64,000 nucleotides of DNA from Methanolobus mangrovi (GTDB taxonomy: Archaea > Halobacteriota > Methanosarcinia > Methanosarcinales > Methanosarcinaceae): NCBI RefSeq assembly GCF_031312535.1, contig NZ_CP133594.1, positions 1,674,001 to 1,738,000 of the forward strand. Direction: 5' to 3'. The notes beneath the pieces are model-generated. The model had not been told where the DNA came from. It saw only the letters and a program-made list of their open reading frames with translations, and ran no database searches. Shown here piece after piece: positions 44,343 to 53,035 of the stretch (position 1 is the stretch's first letter; each line of letters starts with the position of its first letter). The position numbers and the translations under genes are program-made.

Positions 44343-45317
44343 ATGACTGATCCAAACGTTGAGAGAAAGCTTGTCGAAATTATGCGCATTATCAATGAAA
44401 GTGACAAGCCAGTAGGTGCACGCCTTATAGCTGATGAGCTGCACAACCGCGGCTATGCAATCGGAGAAAGGGCCGTTAGATACCATTTACGCATACTTGA
44501 TGAAAGAGGCTTTACAAAGAAACATGGATACATCGGGCGCACTATAACTGAACGTGGCAAGAAAGAACTCAATGATGCACTTATAAGTGACAGGTTTGGT
44601 TTTGTCATTACCAAAATAGAAGAGTTGATGTACAGGGCAAACTACAATCTCGAAACCGGTAAAGGCAATGTTATCGTCAATATAACGAATATCGACAAAA
44701 ATGATTATGATAATGCCACAGACATCATCAGATACGCCATGGAACATGGTGCAACTATCAGCCCCAGAGTAGGAATAATCGAGGAAGATACGGACCTTGA
44801 TATTTATGTGCCTGATGGAAAAGTTGCCCTTGCAACCGTGTGCAGTATCACTTTTGATGGTTTGCTTTTGAATAACGGAGTTCCGGTAGTTCCTATATAC
44901 GGTGGTCTGATGCAAATGGAAGACTACAGCCCCACTGGTTTTCTGGACCTCATTTCATACAGCGGGACATCCATTGACCCCATTAAGATATTCCTCAGGC
45001 GTAAAGCAACATCCATCCTTGAAGCAATTGACACAGGTAACGGTAAAATGCTTGCAAACGTCCGCCAGATACCTGCATCTGCAGCCCAGAGAGCAACGGA
45101 GATTATGGAAATGGCAAAGAAAGAGGACATCACCGGGCATATTACAGTAGGAGACCCTGGAGAAGATGTTCTTTATGCGCCAATAGAAAGAGGAAAGATT
45201 GGCATCCCTGTAATGGTTGGAATCAATTCTGTTGCTGCTGTTGAAGAAGCCGGGATCAATGTTGACACACATCCAGTATCAGCAGTTATGGAATACAGCA
45301 AGATGAAGAAGCTTTGA
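44343..45317 (+). CDS. nrpR: NrpR, nitrogen-responsive transcriptional repressor (one-domain form)
   Basis: A 324-residue regulator. Residues about 1-70 are a winged helix (VGARLIADELHNRGYAIGERAVRYHLRIL contains the recognition helix), then one NrpR/DUF128 domain covers the rest (for example GIPVMVGINSVAAVEEAG). In Methanosarcina the HTH plus single-domain NrpRI works with a separate two-domain NrpRII, so a partner gene is expected elsewhere. NrpR represses nif and glnK-amt under nitrogen sufficiency and is released by 2-oxoglutarate. The gene sits 500 bases before amtB on the same strand, as expected for a local regulator. Confidence 0.93.
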   Translation: MTDPNVERKLVEIMRIINESDKPVGARLIADELHNRGYAIGERAVRYHLRILDERGFTKKHGYIGRTITERGKKELNDALISDRFGFVITKIEELMYRANYNLETGKGNVIVNITNIDKNDYDNATDIIRYAMEHGATISPRVGIIEEDTDLDIYVPDGKVALATVCSITFDGLLLNNGVPVVPIYGGLMQMEDYSPTGFLDLISYSGTSIDPIKIFLRRKATSILEAIDTGNGKMLANVRQIPASAAQRATEIMEMAKKEDITGHITVGDPGEDVLYAPIERGKIGIPVMVGINSVAAVEEAGINVDTHPVSAVMEYSKMKKL

Positions 45318-45557
45318 AGAACTGTTAAGGTTCTGCAAGCACACACACATCATTCTTATTTTTATATTATATTTCTTTTTGAGAAGGTTTTTGTATTCAT
45401 TTTTACTGCAGATAGCAGCCTATTTTGAAAATATAGGCCAGTAAAAATATGATACCTCTTAAATGTTAAAATTTACTTCTAATAAATAGGATAATCTTAC
45501 ATATATAAACTATTCCTAAATTGTCAAACTTTTTTTTATATACAGCTTCCTATTAAA

Positions 45558-45625
45558 ATCCTGCCCCGGAATATTGGTGGTGACCAGGGGAGAAGAAGGG
45601 AAAATGAGAACTCTTTTTATATTAC
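45558..45625 (+). ncRNA. Candidate small RNA: GC-rich hairpin between nrpR and amtB
   Basis: CTGCCCCGG and CCAGGGGAG bracket an inner TGG...CCA, giving a stem CCCC/GGGG plus TGG/CCA with a bulge. It is the only GC-rich stretch in a 500-base AT-rich gap. TTTTTATATAC at about 45532-45542 would start a transcript near 45563, at the island edge. A short GAG...CTC stem followed by TTTTT (about 45606-45620) could end it. The purine run GGGGAGAAGAAGGG could pair with pyrimidine-rich targets. Whether it is an RNA is inference from structure and composition. Confidence 0.3.
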
Positions 45626-45760
45626 TTAGATAGAAAAATATCTAATGTGTATGATTTGCTGTTTTTATGCCTGGTTTTGGCCCTAAATGCGAACAACTGT
45701 GTATAGAAATAGTGAGTAGCGTATATCATATGCAGAAAGTGATAGAGATAAACCACATTG

Positions 45761-45794
45761 TTTAAATAATATGAAGTCTACACATAGCATCCGT
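45761..45794 (+). promoter_or_regulatory. amtB promoter with CATAGCATCCGT element
   Basis: TATA box TTTAAATA at 45761-45768. CATAGCATCCGT at 45783-45794 lies over the expected transcript start, with CCG about 27 bases from the TATA centre. nifH has CATAGGATTCCGT at the same distance. Confidence 0.5.
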
Positions 45795-45826
45795 CTTCCT
45801 AATAAGACAAAACAAAGGTGTTACTC

Positions 45827-47239
45827 ATGTATGGAATATCACAGAAACTCAATTCAAAGATGATCTGGCAGGCTTTACTGCTGATGAGCGTCATTTTTAT
45901 GTTATTTATAGTTCCGGCATCTGCTGGAACGGTTGAAGAGAACAGCGAATCAATAGCAAACCTTGAAACTGCACTTACAGTCTTGTGGCTGATCATTGCA
46001 GGTGCAATAGTGTTCCTTATGCATGCAGGTTTCTCACTTGTGGAGATCGGTCTGACAAGAACAAAGAACACAGCCAACATTCTCATGAAGAACTTCATGA
46101 CCATCTGTCTTGGTGTAGTTGTATACTGGGCAGTAGGCTGGGGAATCATGTATGGTGCTGACTTTGCAGGACTTATTGGTATTGACCAGTTCTTCCTTGT
46201 AGGAGCTGACAATGCAGTATGGAACAGCTGGTGGTTCCAGATGGTCTTCGCAGCAACCGGTGCAACAATCGTTTCCGGTGCAATGGCTGAGAGGACTGAC
46301 TTCAAGGCATATCTCATTTACACAGTACTTATGGTAGCACTCATCTATCCAGTATACGGACACTGGGTATGGAGCGGCTCAGGAATTCTTACAAGCGGAT
46401 TTATCGTTGATGCAATCGGTGTGGGACACCACGACTTTGCAGGATCTGGTGTAGTACACTCAATTGGTGGTTACTCAGCTCTTGCAGGTGTATTACTTGT
46501 AGGCCCAAGAATCGGAAAGTTCAAGAACGGAAAGGCATTGGCAATTCCTGGTCACAGTCTTCCACTCGCATTCCTCGGTACCCTTATACTGGCATTCGGC
46601 TGGGTAGGATTCAACGGTGGTAGTACCCTTGATGGAAATGACCCATTTGTCAGCCTTGTTATCGCAAACACATTCCTGGCTGGTGCAGCTGGCGGAATCA
46701 TGGTTATGATCATCACCTGGATGAAGACAGGAAAGCCAGACCCATCCCTTACAGCAAACGGACTTCTTGCAGGTCTTGTAGCAATCACAGCCCCTTGTGG
46801 TTCAGTTAGTAACACAGCAGCAATCATCATTGGTGTCATCGGTGGTATTGTAGTATACGCAGGTGTAATGTTCAATGAGAACGTACTTAAGTTGGATGAC
46901 CCTGTAGGCGCAATCGCAGTACACGGATATACCGGTAGCTGGGGACTTCTTTCAGTAGGTCTCTTTGCACTCGGAACCAATGGTACAATACTCGAAGGTG
47001 CAGCATACACAGCAGAGACAGCAGGTCTCTTCTACGGTGGTGGAGTACAGCTCCTTCTCATCCAGATAGTCGCTGTAATACTCAGTATAGTCTGGGCATT
47101 TGGTATCTCATTCATCATCTTCAAGATCCTCGATGCTGTAATCGGACTCCGTGTATCTGAAGAACATGAGATCACAGGACTGGACGTCGTTGAACACGGT
47201 ATCAGTGCATACCCAGAGTTCCTTATTGCAAAGGAGTGA
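45827..47239 (+). CDS. amtB: Ammonium transporter
   Basis: A 470-residue Amt channel for ammonium, in the cytoplasmic membrane. The first helix is a signal-type segment (LLMSVIFMLFIVPASAG) with likely cleavage, then eleven helices. Family blocks FLMHAGFSLVEIGLTRTKNT, DFAGSGVVHSIGGYSALAG and the second pore histidine region (AIAVHGYTGSWG) are present. ATG 45827 is chosen because AAAGGTG lies six bases before it; a GTG at 45818 is in that site. It forms an operon with glnK, whose protein blocks the channel when ammonium is plentiful. The C-terminal tail (SEEHEITGLDVVEHGISAYPE) is the usual GlnK-binding one. Confidence 0.96.
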   Translation: MYGISQKLNSKMIWQALLLMSVIFMLFIVPASAGTVEENSESIANLETALTVLWLIIAGAIVFLMHAGFSLVEIGLTRTKNTANILMKNFMTICLGVVVYWAVGWGIMYGADFAGLIGIDQFFLVGADNAVWNSWWFQMVFAATGATIVSGAMAERTDFKAYLIYTVLMVALIYPVYGHWVWSGSGILTSGFIVDAIGVGHHDFAGSGVVHSIGGYSALAGVLLVGPRIGKFKNGKALAIPGHSLPLAFLGTLILAFGWVGFNGGSTLDGNDPFVSLVIANTFLAGAAGGIMVMIITWMKTGKPDPSLTANGLLAGLVAITAPCGSVSNTAAIIIGVIGGIVVYAGVMFNENVLKLDDPVGAIAVHGYTGSWGLLSVGLFALGTNGTILEGAAYTAETAGLFYGGGVQLLLIQIVAVILSIVWAFGISFIIFKILDAVIGLRVSEEHEITGLDVVEHGISAYPEFLIAKE

Positions 47240-47244
47240 TTTAA

Positions 47245-47583
47245 ATGATGAAGATAGAAGCAATTATAAGACCAACAAAGATCCACGAAGTCAAGGACGC
47301 ACTGGATGCAGCAGGATATGAAAGTATCACTGTGACAGACGTAAAAGGCCGTGGTAAGCAGAAGGGTGTAATGCAGCAGTGGAGAGGACGCAAGTATTGT
47401 GTCGATCTGCTGCCAAAGATAAAGATGGAAATAGTGATCAATGATGAAGATGTCGACAAGGTTGTCGAGGTCATCATGAAGACCGCAGAAACCGGTTCAA
47501 TCGGTGACGGTAAGATCTTTATCTATCCTGTAAGCAAGATCATCAGGATCCGTACAGGAGAAACAGACGGAGAAGCACTTTAA
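47245..47583 (+). CDS. glnK: PII signal protein GlnK
   Basis: A 112-residue PII protein. It keeps the opening MKIEAIIRPTKIHEVKDAL, the block KGRGKQKGVMQQWRG, the T-loop tyrosine in GRKYCVDLLPK and the C-terminal GEIG-like ATP loop, here GSIGDGKIFIYPVSKIIRIRTGE. It binds ATP/ADP and 2-oxoglutarate and closes AmtB by T-loop insertion. It starts six bases after amtB behind GGAG. In methanogens GlnK also tunes glutamine synthetase. Two further PII-like proteins, NifI1 and NifI2, are in the nif operon. Confidence 0.96.
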   Translation: MMKIEAIIRPTKIHEVKDALDAAGYESITVTDVKGRGKQKGVMQQWRGRKYCVDLLPKIKMEIVINDEDVDKVVEVIMKTAETGSIGDGKIFIYPVSKIIRIRTGETDGEAL

Positions 47584-47606
47584 GTGCTTTCTTCTTTTTT
47601 TTTTTA
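47573..47606 (+). terminator. Terminator of amtB-glnK
   Basis: Stem AAGCAC / GTGCTT with a 5-base loop that includes the glnK stop codon, followed by CTTCTTTTTTTTTT. Typical hairpin plus T-run. Confidence 0.65.
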
Positions 47607-47983
47607 TTTTTAAAAACGTATTTACCTACATTACAGAATCATCGCAGTGAGCCCCGGGAATTCAACATACCTATTGCACAGGATTCTGCAAGTCCAGTTG
47701 TCACAATATATAGCACACTTCCATAGTTTTTCGGGGCTCTTCCCTAACTACATTTTTACATTGGATTTCTTGTTTTAAAGTTGTTTTCTTTTCGCGTTAT
47801 TTGCTTATTTTTATCTGCATCCTGACTCAAGGACAAAAGCTTTGCGGACCTTGACAATCTCCCAGATCATGAGAAATAATGGAAATTGTAAATGGGAACG
47901 GAAGCAACGACTAAGAATCTACAACCCATTACATAAATTCAAAACATAATATACTATATACTAGAATAATAATATGCATAGGC
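47584..47983 (+). other. Gap between glnK and the receiver-kinase gene
   Basis: No protein gene is apparent. The GC-rich structured segment at 47649-47739 is described separately. The last 60 bases (about 47940-47975) are AT-rich with TATA-like sequences (AATATACTATATAC) and probably drive the kinase gene. Confidence 0.45.
47649..47739 (+). ncRNA. Candidate structured RNA between glnK and the receiver-kinase gene
   Basis: GAGCCCCGGGAA (47649-47660) pairs with TTTTCGGGGCTC (47728-47739) over 12 bp, including two G-U pairs, closing a 67-base loop. Inside is a second stem TTGCA / TGCAA (47674-47678 with 47687-47691). Long-range pairing with GC-rich ends in an AT-rich gap is typical of a small RNA or a leader element, and it lies in the nitrogen island. 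I know that a nitrogen-controlled sRNA (sRNA154) acts on nif mRNA in Methanosarcina mazei; I cannot tell from sequence whether this is its relative. Confidence 0.35.
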
Positions 47984-49459
47984 GTGAGTAGTAAACAAAA
48001 GATATTGATCGTGGATGATGAGAAGATCAACGTAGCACTTCTTACGTCATACCTTACTGAAACCTATGACGTAATAACAGCATCCACAGGCGAGAAGGCA
48101 CTGCAGATCGTGAAGAAAGAAGAGCCGGACCTTATACTCCTTGATGTTATCATGCCGGGAATGGATGGGTTTGACGTATGCAGGATCATCAAGCACGATT
48201 ACAAACTTGATTTTATACCAATCATAATGCTCACAGCCCTGACATCCAGGGATGACCACCAGAAAGGAATCGAAGTCGGTGCTGACGACTTCCTAAAAAA
48301 ACCTGCAGACAGATTTGAGCTGGACAAAAAGATAACATCCCTTTTGCGTATCAAAGAACAGCATGATACACTACTTATGGATCGCAACAAGGCATACGAA
48401 TATCTTGACTATGTAGGCGTTCTGATAGCTGTTCTTGATAAGAATTACAAACTTATCCATATCAACAAGAAAGGCGCTGATATTCTTGGTTACAACAGAG
48501 ACAACATCATCAACAGAAACTGGCTGGATCTCTTTGTTGCAGAAAGTTATGCAGAACATGTGAAAAACAAATATGACCCTCTACAGCAAGGACAGCCCGA
48601 TGGACAGGAATATCACGAATACCCCATAATGACCATCACAAGGAAAGAAAGACTGTTCAGATGGTACGACAGCGTCCTTAGAGACGAGAATGGTAGGGTA
48701 GCCAGCATTCTCATATCAGGAGAAGATATCACAGAGAAAAGGAAAGACGAGATCAAATTGATGGAATATGCAAACCAGCTGAAGCATTCCAATGACCTGA
48801 AAGACCTTTTCACTGACGTACTACGCCATGACCTGTTAAATCCTGCAGGACTTATAAAGTCATTTACTGAGATACTTGAAGAGAAGAATCCCACTAATGA
48901 ACAGAAACGTATAATAGATAATATCAAAAAATCAAATTTGAAACTTATTGAACTCATTGAGGATGCAGCCCATCTTGCAAAACTGGAATCCATGGAAGAA
49001 ATGGTATTTGTAAGAACGGACATAGGATTCATACTCAGAGAGACCAGTGATAATTTTTCACATGATCTGAAGAATAAAGAGATCAAGCTTGATATGACAC
49101 CAAACGCTTCATATCCTGCGCTTGCTAACCCTATGATACAGGGTGTTTTTTCGAACCTGCTTTCAAACGCCATCAAATATAGCCCCGATAACACTAAAAT
49201 CACCATAAAAGTAGATGATGTTGGTAACAGATGGAAAGTGAGTATTGCAGACCAGGGAGATGGCATCCCGGACAAAGATAAAGCAGCCGTTTTCGACCGT
49301 TTTAACAGATTGCATAAAGAAACCATAAAAGGAAACGGAATCGGTCTTGCTATTGTAAAAAGAATTATGGACCTGCATGACGAAAGTGTAGGTGTGGTCA
49401 ATAATCCTGAAGGGAAGGGAAGTATTTTCTGGTTCACCTTGAAGAAAGCCCAGATATAA
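47984..49459 (+). CDS. Receiver-PAS-histidine kinase hybrid without DNA-binding output
   Basis: A 491-residue cytosolic protein. The receiver domain comes first (phospho-acceptor Asp54 in ILLDVIMPGMDG, Lys in DFLKKP), then PAS (about 130-250; residues GADILGYNRDNIINRNW), a HisKA domain with His282 in LRHDLLNP, and a HATPase with N box SNAIKYSP, G1 DQGDGIP and G2 GNGIGLAI. A receiver at the front of a kinase usually means it takes phosphate from a separate sensor and changes its own kinase activity. No transmembrane segment or DNA-binding domain is present. It is the only gene between glnK and nifH, on the same strand, so a nitrogen or redox role is plausible (inference). GTG start. Confidence 0.9.
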   Translation: MSSKQKILIVDDEKINVALLTSYLTETYDVITASTGEKALQIVKKEEPDLILLDVIMPGMDGFDVCRIIKHDYKLDFIPIIMLTALTSRDDHQKGIEVGADDFLKKPADRFELDKKITSLLRIKEQHDTLLMDRNKAYEYLDYVGVLIAVLDKNYKLIHINKKGADILGYNRDNIINRNWLDLFVAESYAEHVKNKYDPLQQGQPDGQEYHEYPIMTITRKERLFRWYDSVLRDENGRVASILISGEDITEKRKDEIKLMEYANQLKHSNDLKDLFTDVLRHDLLNPAGLIKSFTEILEEKNPTNEQKRIIDNIKKSNLKLIELIEDAAHLAKLESMEEMVFVRTDIGFILRETSDNFSHDLKNKEIKLDMTPNASYPALANPMIQGVFSNLLSNAIKYSPDNTKITIKVDDVGNRWKVSIADQGDGIPDKDKAAVFDRFNRLHKETIKGNGIGLAIVKRIMDLHDESVGVVNNPEGKGSIFWFTLKKAQI

Positions 49460-49755
49460 TTAATAATTTATTGCAAAGACCCTGACCAAGTCGGAGAAAG
49501 CAAGCATTTTTTAGCCATATCAAATTATGTGAAACTAAAATTTGCCTTGACCTAGAAATTACACTGAATACTTGAAATGTTTGCCAGTTCGAGTATATAA
49601 GCATTCACCTGTTTTGGATGAAAAATATCATTTTTGGCTGGAAGCGGACAGATTATTACATCTTTTGAATAATAGTAATACTGTTAGCTCATGCAGCCCA
49701 CACATGGCGTTTTTAACACATGCAATCTGAAAATCACATCCTCTATTAGTAGATA
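49460..49755 (+). other. Gap upstream of the nifH promoter
   Basis: No gene is apparent. GTATATAAG at about 49592-49600 is a second TATA-like box; it would start a transcript near 49622, upstream of the main nifH promoter. A 16-codon ATG frame at 49619 is not supported by a ribosome site. Confidence 0.35.
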
Positions 49756-49756
49756 C

Positions 49757-49800
49757 TTTTATATATGGTTACATAGTACATAGGATTCCGTTGTACTATG
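49757..49800 (+). promoter_or_regulatory. nifH promoter and operator-like inverted repeat
   Basis: TATA box TTTTATATATGG at 49757-49768. CATAGTACA (49772-49780) and TGTACTATG (49792-49800) are a perfect 9-bp inverted repeat with an 11-base spacer, TAGGATTCCGT. Transcription should start near 49787, in the middle of the repeat, where a bound repressor would block it. The CATAGGATTCCGT piece matches an element in the amtB promoter at the same TATA spacing. I found no GGAA-N6-TTCC site, the operator known in Methanococcus. Confidence 0.55.
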
Positions 49801-49821
49801 CAACTGAAGCAGCTCCAATAA

Positions 49822-50706
<885 letters not shown>

Positions 50707-50728
50707 ATATAATCTGAGGTGAAAAACA

Positions 50729-51046
50729 ATGCAAATGATTCGTGCAATTGTCAGACCGAACAAGGTAACTGATATTGTAGAGGCACTCGAAAAGGACGGC
50801 TTTGTATCCCTTACCAAGACCGATGTATTTGGTAGAGGTAAGCAAAGAGGTATACACACAGCTGATGTACAGTTCGATGAACTTCCAAAGACAATGCTCA
50901 TGCTGGTAGTTGAAAACGAAGACAAGGACAAAGTCCTTGAAATCATCAAGACTTCAGCTCACACAGGAAAGTATGGAGACGGTAAGGTCTTCGTAAACCC
51001 AGTAGAAAACGCATACACAATACGTACTGGCGAAAGCGGACTTTAA
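50729..51046 (+). CDS. nifI1: PII-family nitrogenase regulator NifI1
   Basis: A 105-residue PII-like protein. With NifI2 it binds the MoFe protein and shuts off nitrogenase after ammonium addition; 2-oxoglutarate and ATP relieve it. IRAIVRPNKVTDIVEALEKDG and the short T-loop region GRGKQRGIHTADVQFDELPKTML show the NifI1 type, with a shorter T-loop than GlnK, and the C-terminal YGDGKVFVNPVENAYTIRTGE. The position between nifH and nifD is typical for methanogens. GAGGTG before the ATG. Confidence 0.95.
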   Translation: MQMIRAIVRPNKVTDIVEALEKDGFVSLTKTDVFGRGKQRGIHTADVQFDELPKTMLMLVVENEDKDKVLEIIKTSAHTGKYGDGKVFVNPVENAYTIRTGESGL

Positions 51047-51064
51047 ATCCGGAGGGGATTTTCA

Positions 51065-51445
51065 ATGAAGGAAATAACGGCAATTATTCGCATGAACAAG
51101 GTGCACAAGACCCTAGATGCACTTTCAGAGTGTGGATACCCTTCTTTCACTGTGGAAAAGGTAATGGGAAGAGGCAAGCAGAGAGGATTGTGCTATGAAT
51201 TCGACCCACCACTTCCTGAGCAGGAAGGAGTATCATCAAAGAACTGCATCCCATTCATTCCAAAGCGTCTGTTCACAATCGTAGTTGATGACAAGGCAGC
51301 AGACAGGGTAGTACAGAGGATAATCAACATCAATCAGACAGGCCATGCAGGAGATGGAAAGATATTCGTAACGGACATACCTGAAGCTTACAGAGTAAGA
51401 ACAGGAGAATCCGGAGAGATGACTGTAGGGAGGAATGAAGAATGA
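51065..51445 (+). CDS. nifI2: PII-family nitrogenase regulator NifI2
   Basis: A 126-residue partner of NifI1 with a longer T-loop region ([20 protein letters not shown]), which carries the contact surface for the nitrogenase. The common frame [19 protein letters not shown] and [20 protein letters not shown] is intact. GGAGGGG precedes the ATG. The stop overlaps the nifD start (ATGA), so translation is coupled, which keeps the regulator in step with its target. Confidence 0.95.
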   Translation: MKEITAIIRMNKVHKTLDALSECGYPSFTVEKVMGRGKQRGLCYEFDPPLPEQEGVSSKNCIPFIPKRLFTIVVDDKAADRVVQRIININQTGHAGDGKIFVTDIPEAYRVRTGESGEMTVGRNEE

Positions 51446-53022
51446 GTTCTGAAGTAGAACAGTCACAAAACATCATTGATGAGATGATGAAGATCTATCC
51501 TGATAAGGTCGCAAAGGACAGGAGACAGCACTTAACTGTCAAGGATTCCTGCTCCGAAGAAAATCATATCGAGGCTAATGCCAAGACAATACCAGGCATA
51601 ATGACAAACCGTGGTTGTGCCTATGCCGGTGGTAAGGGTGTGGTAATGGGACCAATCAAGGATATGGTCCACATCACACACGGACCAATTGGCTGCGGAT
51701 ATTACACCTGGGGAACCAGGAGAAACATGGGTAAGGCAGAAGATGGCGGTGACAACTATCTGCAATACTGTTTCTCAACCGACATGGGAGAAACAGACAT
51801 TGTATTCGGTGGTGAGAAGAAGCTCAAGGCAGCTATTGATGATGCTGTCAGGATATTCAAGCCTGGTGCAATATCCATCAATGCAACATGTCCAGTAGGA
51901 CTTATCGGTGATGACATCGAAGCAGTCGCTGCAGAAGCAGAGAGGGAACATGGTGTAAAGATAATGTCCCTTCGCTGTGAAGGGTACAGAGGTGTAAGTC
52001 AGTCTGCAGGACACCATATTGCAAGTAACATTCTTATGGAACATGTGGTAGGTACCGAGGTACTTGAAAACCCAACACCATTCGACATCAACATCTTTGG
52101 TGAATACAACATTGGTGGTGACCTTTGGGAGATCAAGCCACTCTTTGAGAAGATTGGATATCGTATCGTCTCAAGTTTCACAGGAGACGGTTCATACCAC
52201 GCTCTTGCAAAGGCACACATGGCAAAGCTCAGTATCCTCCTCTGTCACAGGTCAGTTAACTACACTAACCGTATGATGGAAGAAAAGTATGGAGTACCAT
52301 GGTTAAAGGTCAACTATGTAGGAATTGAAGGTACAAAGAAGTCACTCAGAAAGATGGCTCAGTTCTTCGATGATGCAGAGATCACAAGGAAGACCGAGGA
52401 AATAATCGAAGAAGAGATGGAAAAGATACAGCCAGAACTTGAGAAGTACAGGAACAAACTCAAGGGCAAGACAGCATTCATCTACTCCGGTGGATCCAGA
52501 TCACACCACTACCAGAATCTCTTTGAAGATCTTGGCATGAAGGTTCTTGTTGCGGGATACCAGTTTGCTCACCGTGATGACTACGAAGGAAGACAGATCC
52601 TTGACGGTCTGAAGGAAAAGGCATCCAGCGGAATCCTTGAAGATCTTCACTACGAGATGGAAGAAGGATTTGAACCTGCCATCAGTCCAGAACGCATGAA
52701 GGAACTCAAGGAAAAGCTTGGCCTGATGTCCTATGAAGGAATGATGCCGGAAATGAAGGATGGTACCATCGCTGTAGATGACCTCAACCACTACGAAACT
52801 GAATTCCTCATCAAGGAACTCAAGCCAGACCTGTTCTGTTCAGGTATCAAGGACAAGTACATGGCACAGAAGATGGGAATTCCATCCAGGCAGATACACT
52901 CCTACGACTACAGCGGGCGTTACACCGGTTTCACAGGTGTACTTAACTTCGCAAGGGATGTCGATATGGCAGTGAACAACCCAAGCTGGAAGCTCATAAA
53001 GACCCCATGGAAGGCAGAGTAA
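51442..53022 (+). CDS. nifD: Nitrogenase MoFe protein alpha chain
   Basis: The 526-residue alpha subunit of the MoFe protein, holding the FeMo-cofactor where N2 is reduced. P-cluster cysteines are Cys59, Cys85 and Cys150. The cofactor ligands are Cys268 (LLCHRSVNY) and His486 ([10 protein letters not shown]). Residues that shape the active site are also kept: a valine in KGVVMGP, Gln and His in [10 protein letters not shown], and Arg353 in GGSRSHH. Compared with Azotobacter, about 50 residues are inserted around 390-440, as in other group II/III alpha chains. No G subunit follows, so it is not a V or Fe nitrogenase. Overlaps nifI2 by four bases. Confidence 0.97.
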   Translation: MSSEVEQSQNIIDEMMKIYPDKVAKDRRQHLTVKDSCSEENHIEANAKTIPGIMTNRGCAYAGGKGVVMGPIKDMVHITHGPIGCGYYTWGTRRNMGKAEDGGDNYLQYCFSTDMGETDIVFGGEKKLKAAIDDAVRIFKPGAISINATCPVGLIGDDIEAVAAEAEREHGVKIMSLRCEGYRGVSQSAGHHIASNILMEHVVGTEVLENPTPFDINIFGEYNIGGDLWEIKPLFEKIGYRIVSSFTGDGSYHALAKAHMAKLSILLCHRSVNYTNRMMEEKYGVPWLKVNYVGIEGTKKSLRKMAQFFDDAEITRKTEEIIEEEMEKIQPELEKYRNKLKGKTAFIYSGGSRSHHYQNLFEDLGMKVLVAGYQFAHRDDYEGRQILDGLKEKASSGILEDLHYEMEEGFEPAISPERMKELKEKLGLMSYEGMMPEMKDGTIAVDDLNHYETEFLIKELKPDLFCSGIKDKYMAQKMGIPSRQIHSYDYSGRYTGFTGVLNFARDVDMAVNNPSWKLIKTPWKAE

Positions 53023-53035
53023 GGGAGGAAGAAAA

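Larger units (their letters stand above)
45318..45826 (+). other. Gap between nrpR and amtB, with a possible RNA gene
   Basis: No protein gene is seen in these 509 bases. The background is AT-rich except for a GC-rich island at about 45558-45602 (separate entry). The amtB promoter occupies the end (separate entry). A short ATG frame at 45604 with a purine-rich run before it ends after nine codons and is not supported. Confidence 0.45.

Noticed and set aside
45604-45633. A leader peptide with a purine-rich ribosome site before amtB
   Set aside because: The frame ends after nine codons, with no amino-acid bias that would suggest attenuation.
51442-53022. Loss of a FeMo-cofactor His in NifD (Thr in the SGRYTGFTG segment)
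   Set aside because: Counting against the Azotobacter chain shows that the ligand His442 is the one in the preceding HSWDYSG segment, and this is kept as His486 here. The changed position is His451, not a ligand.
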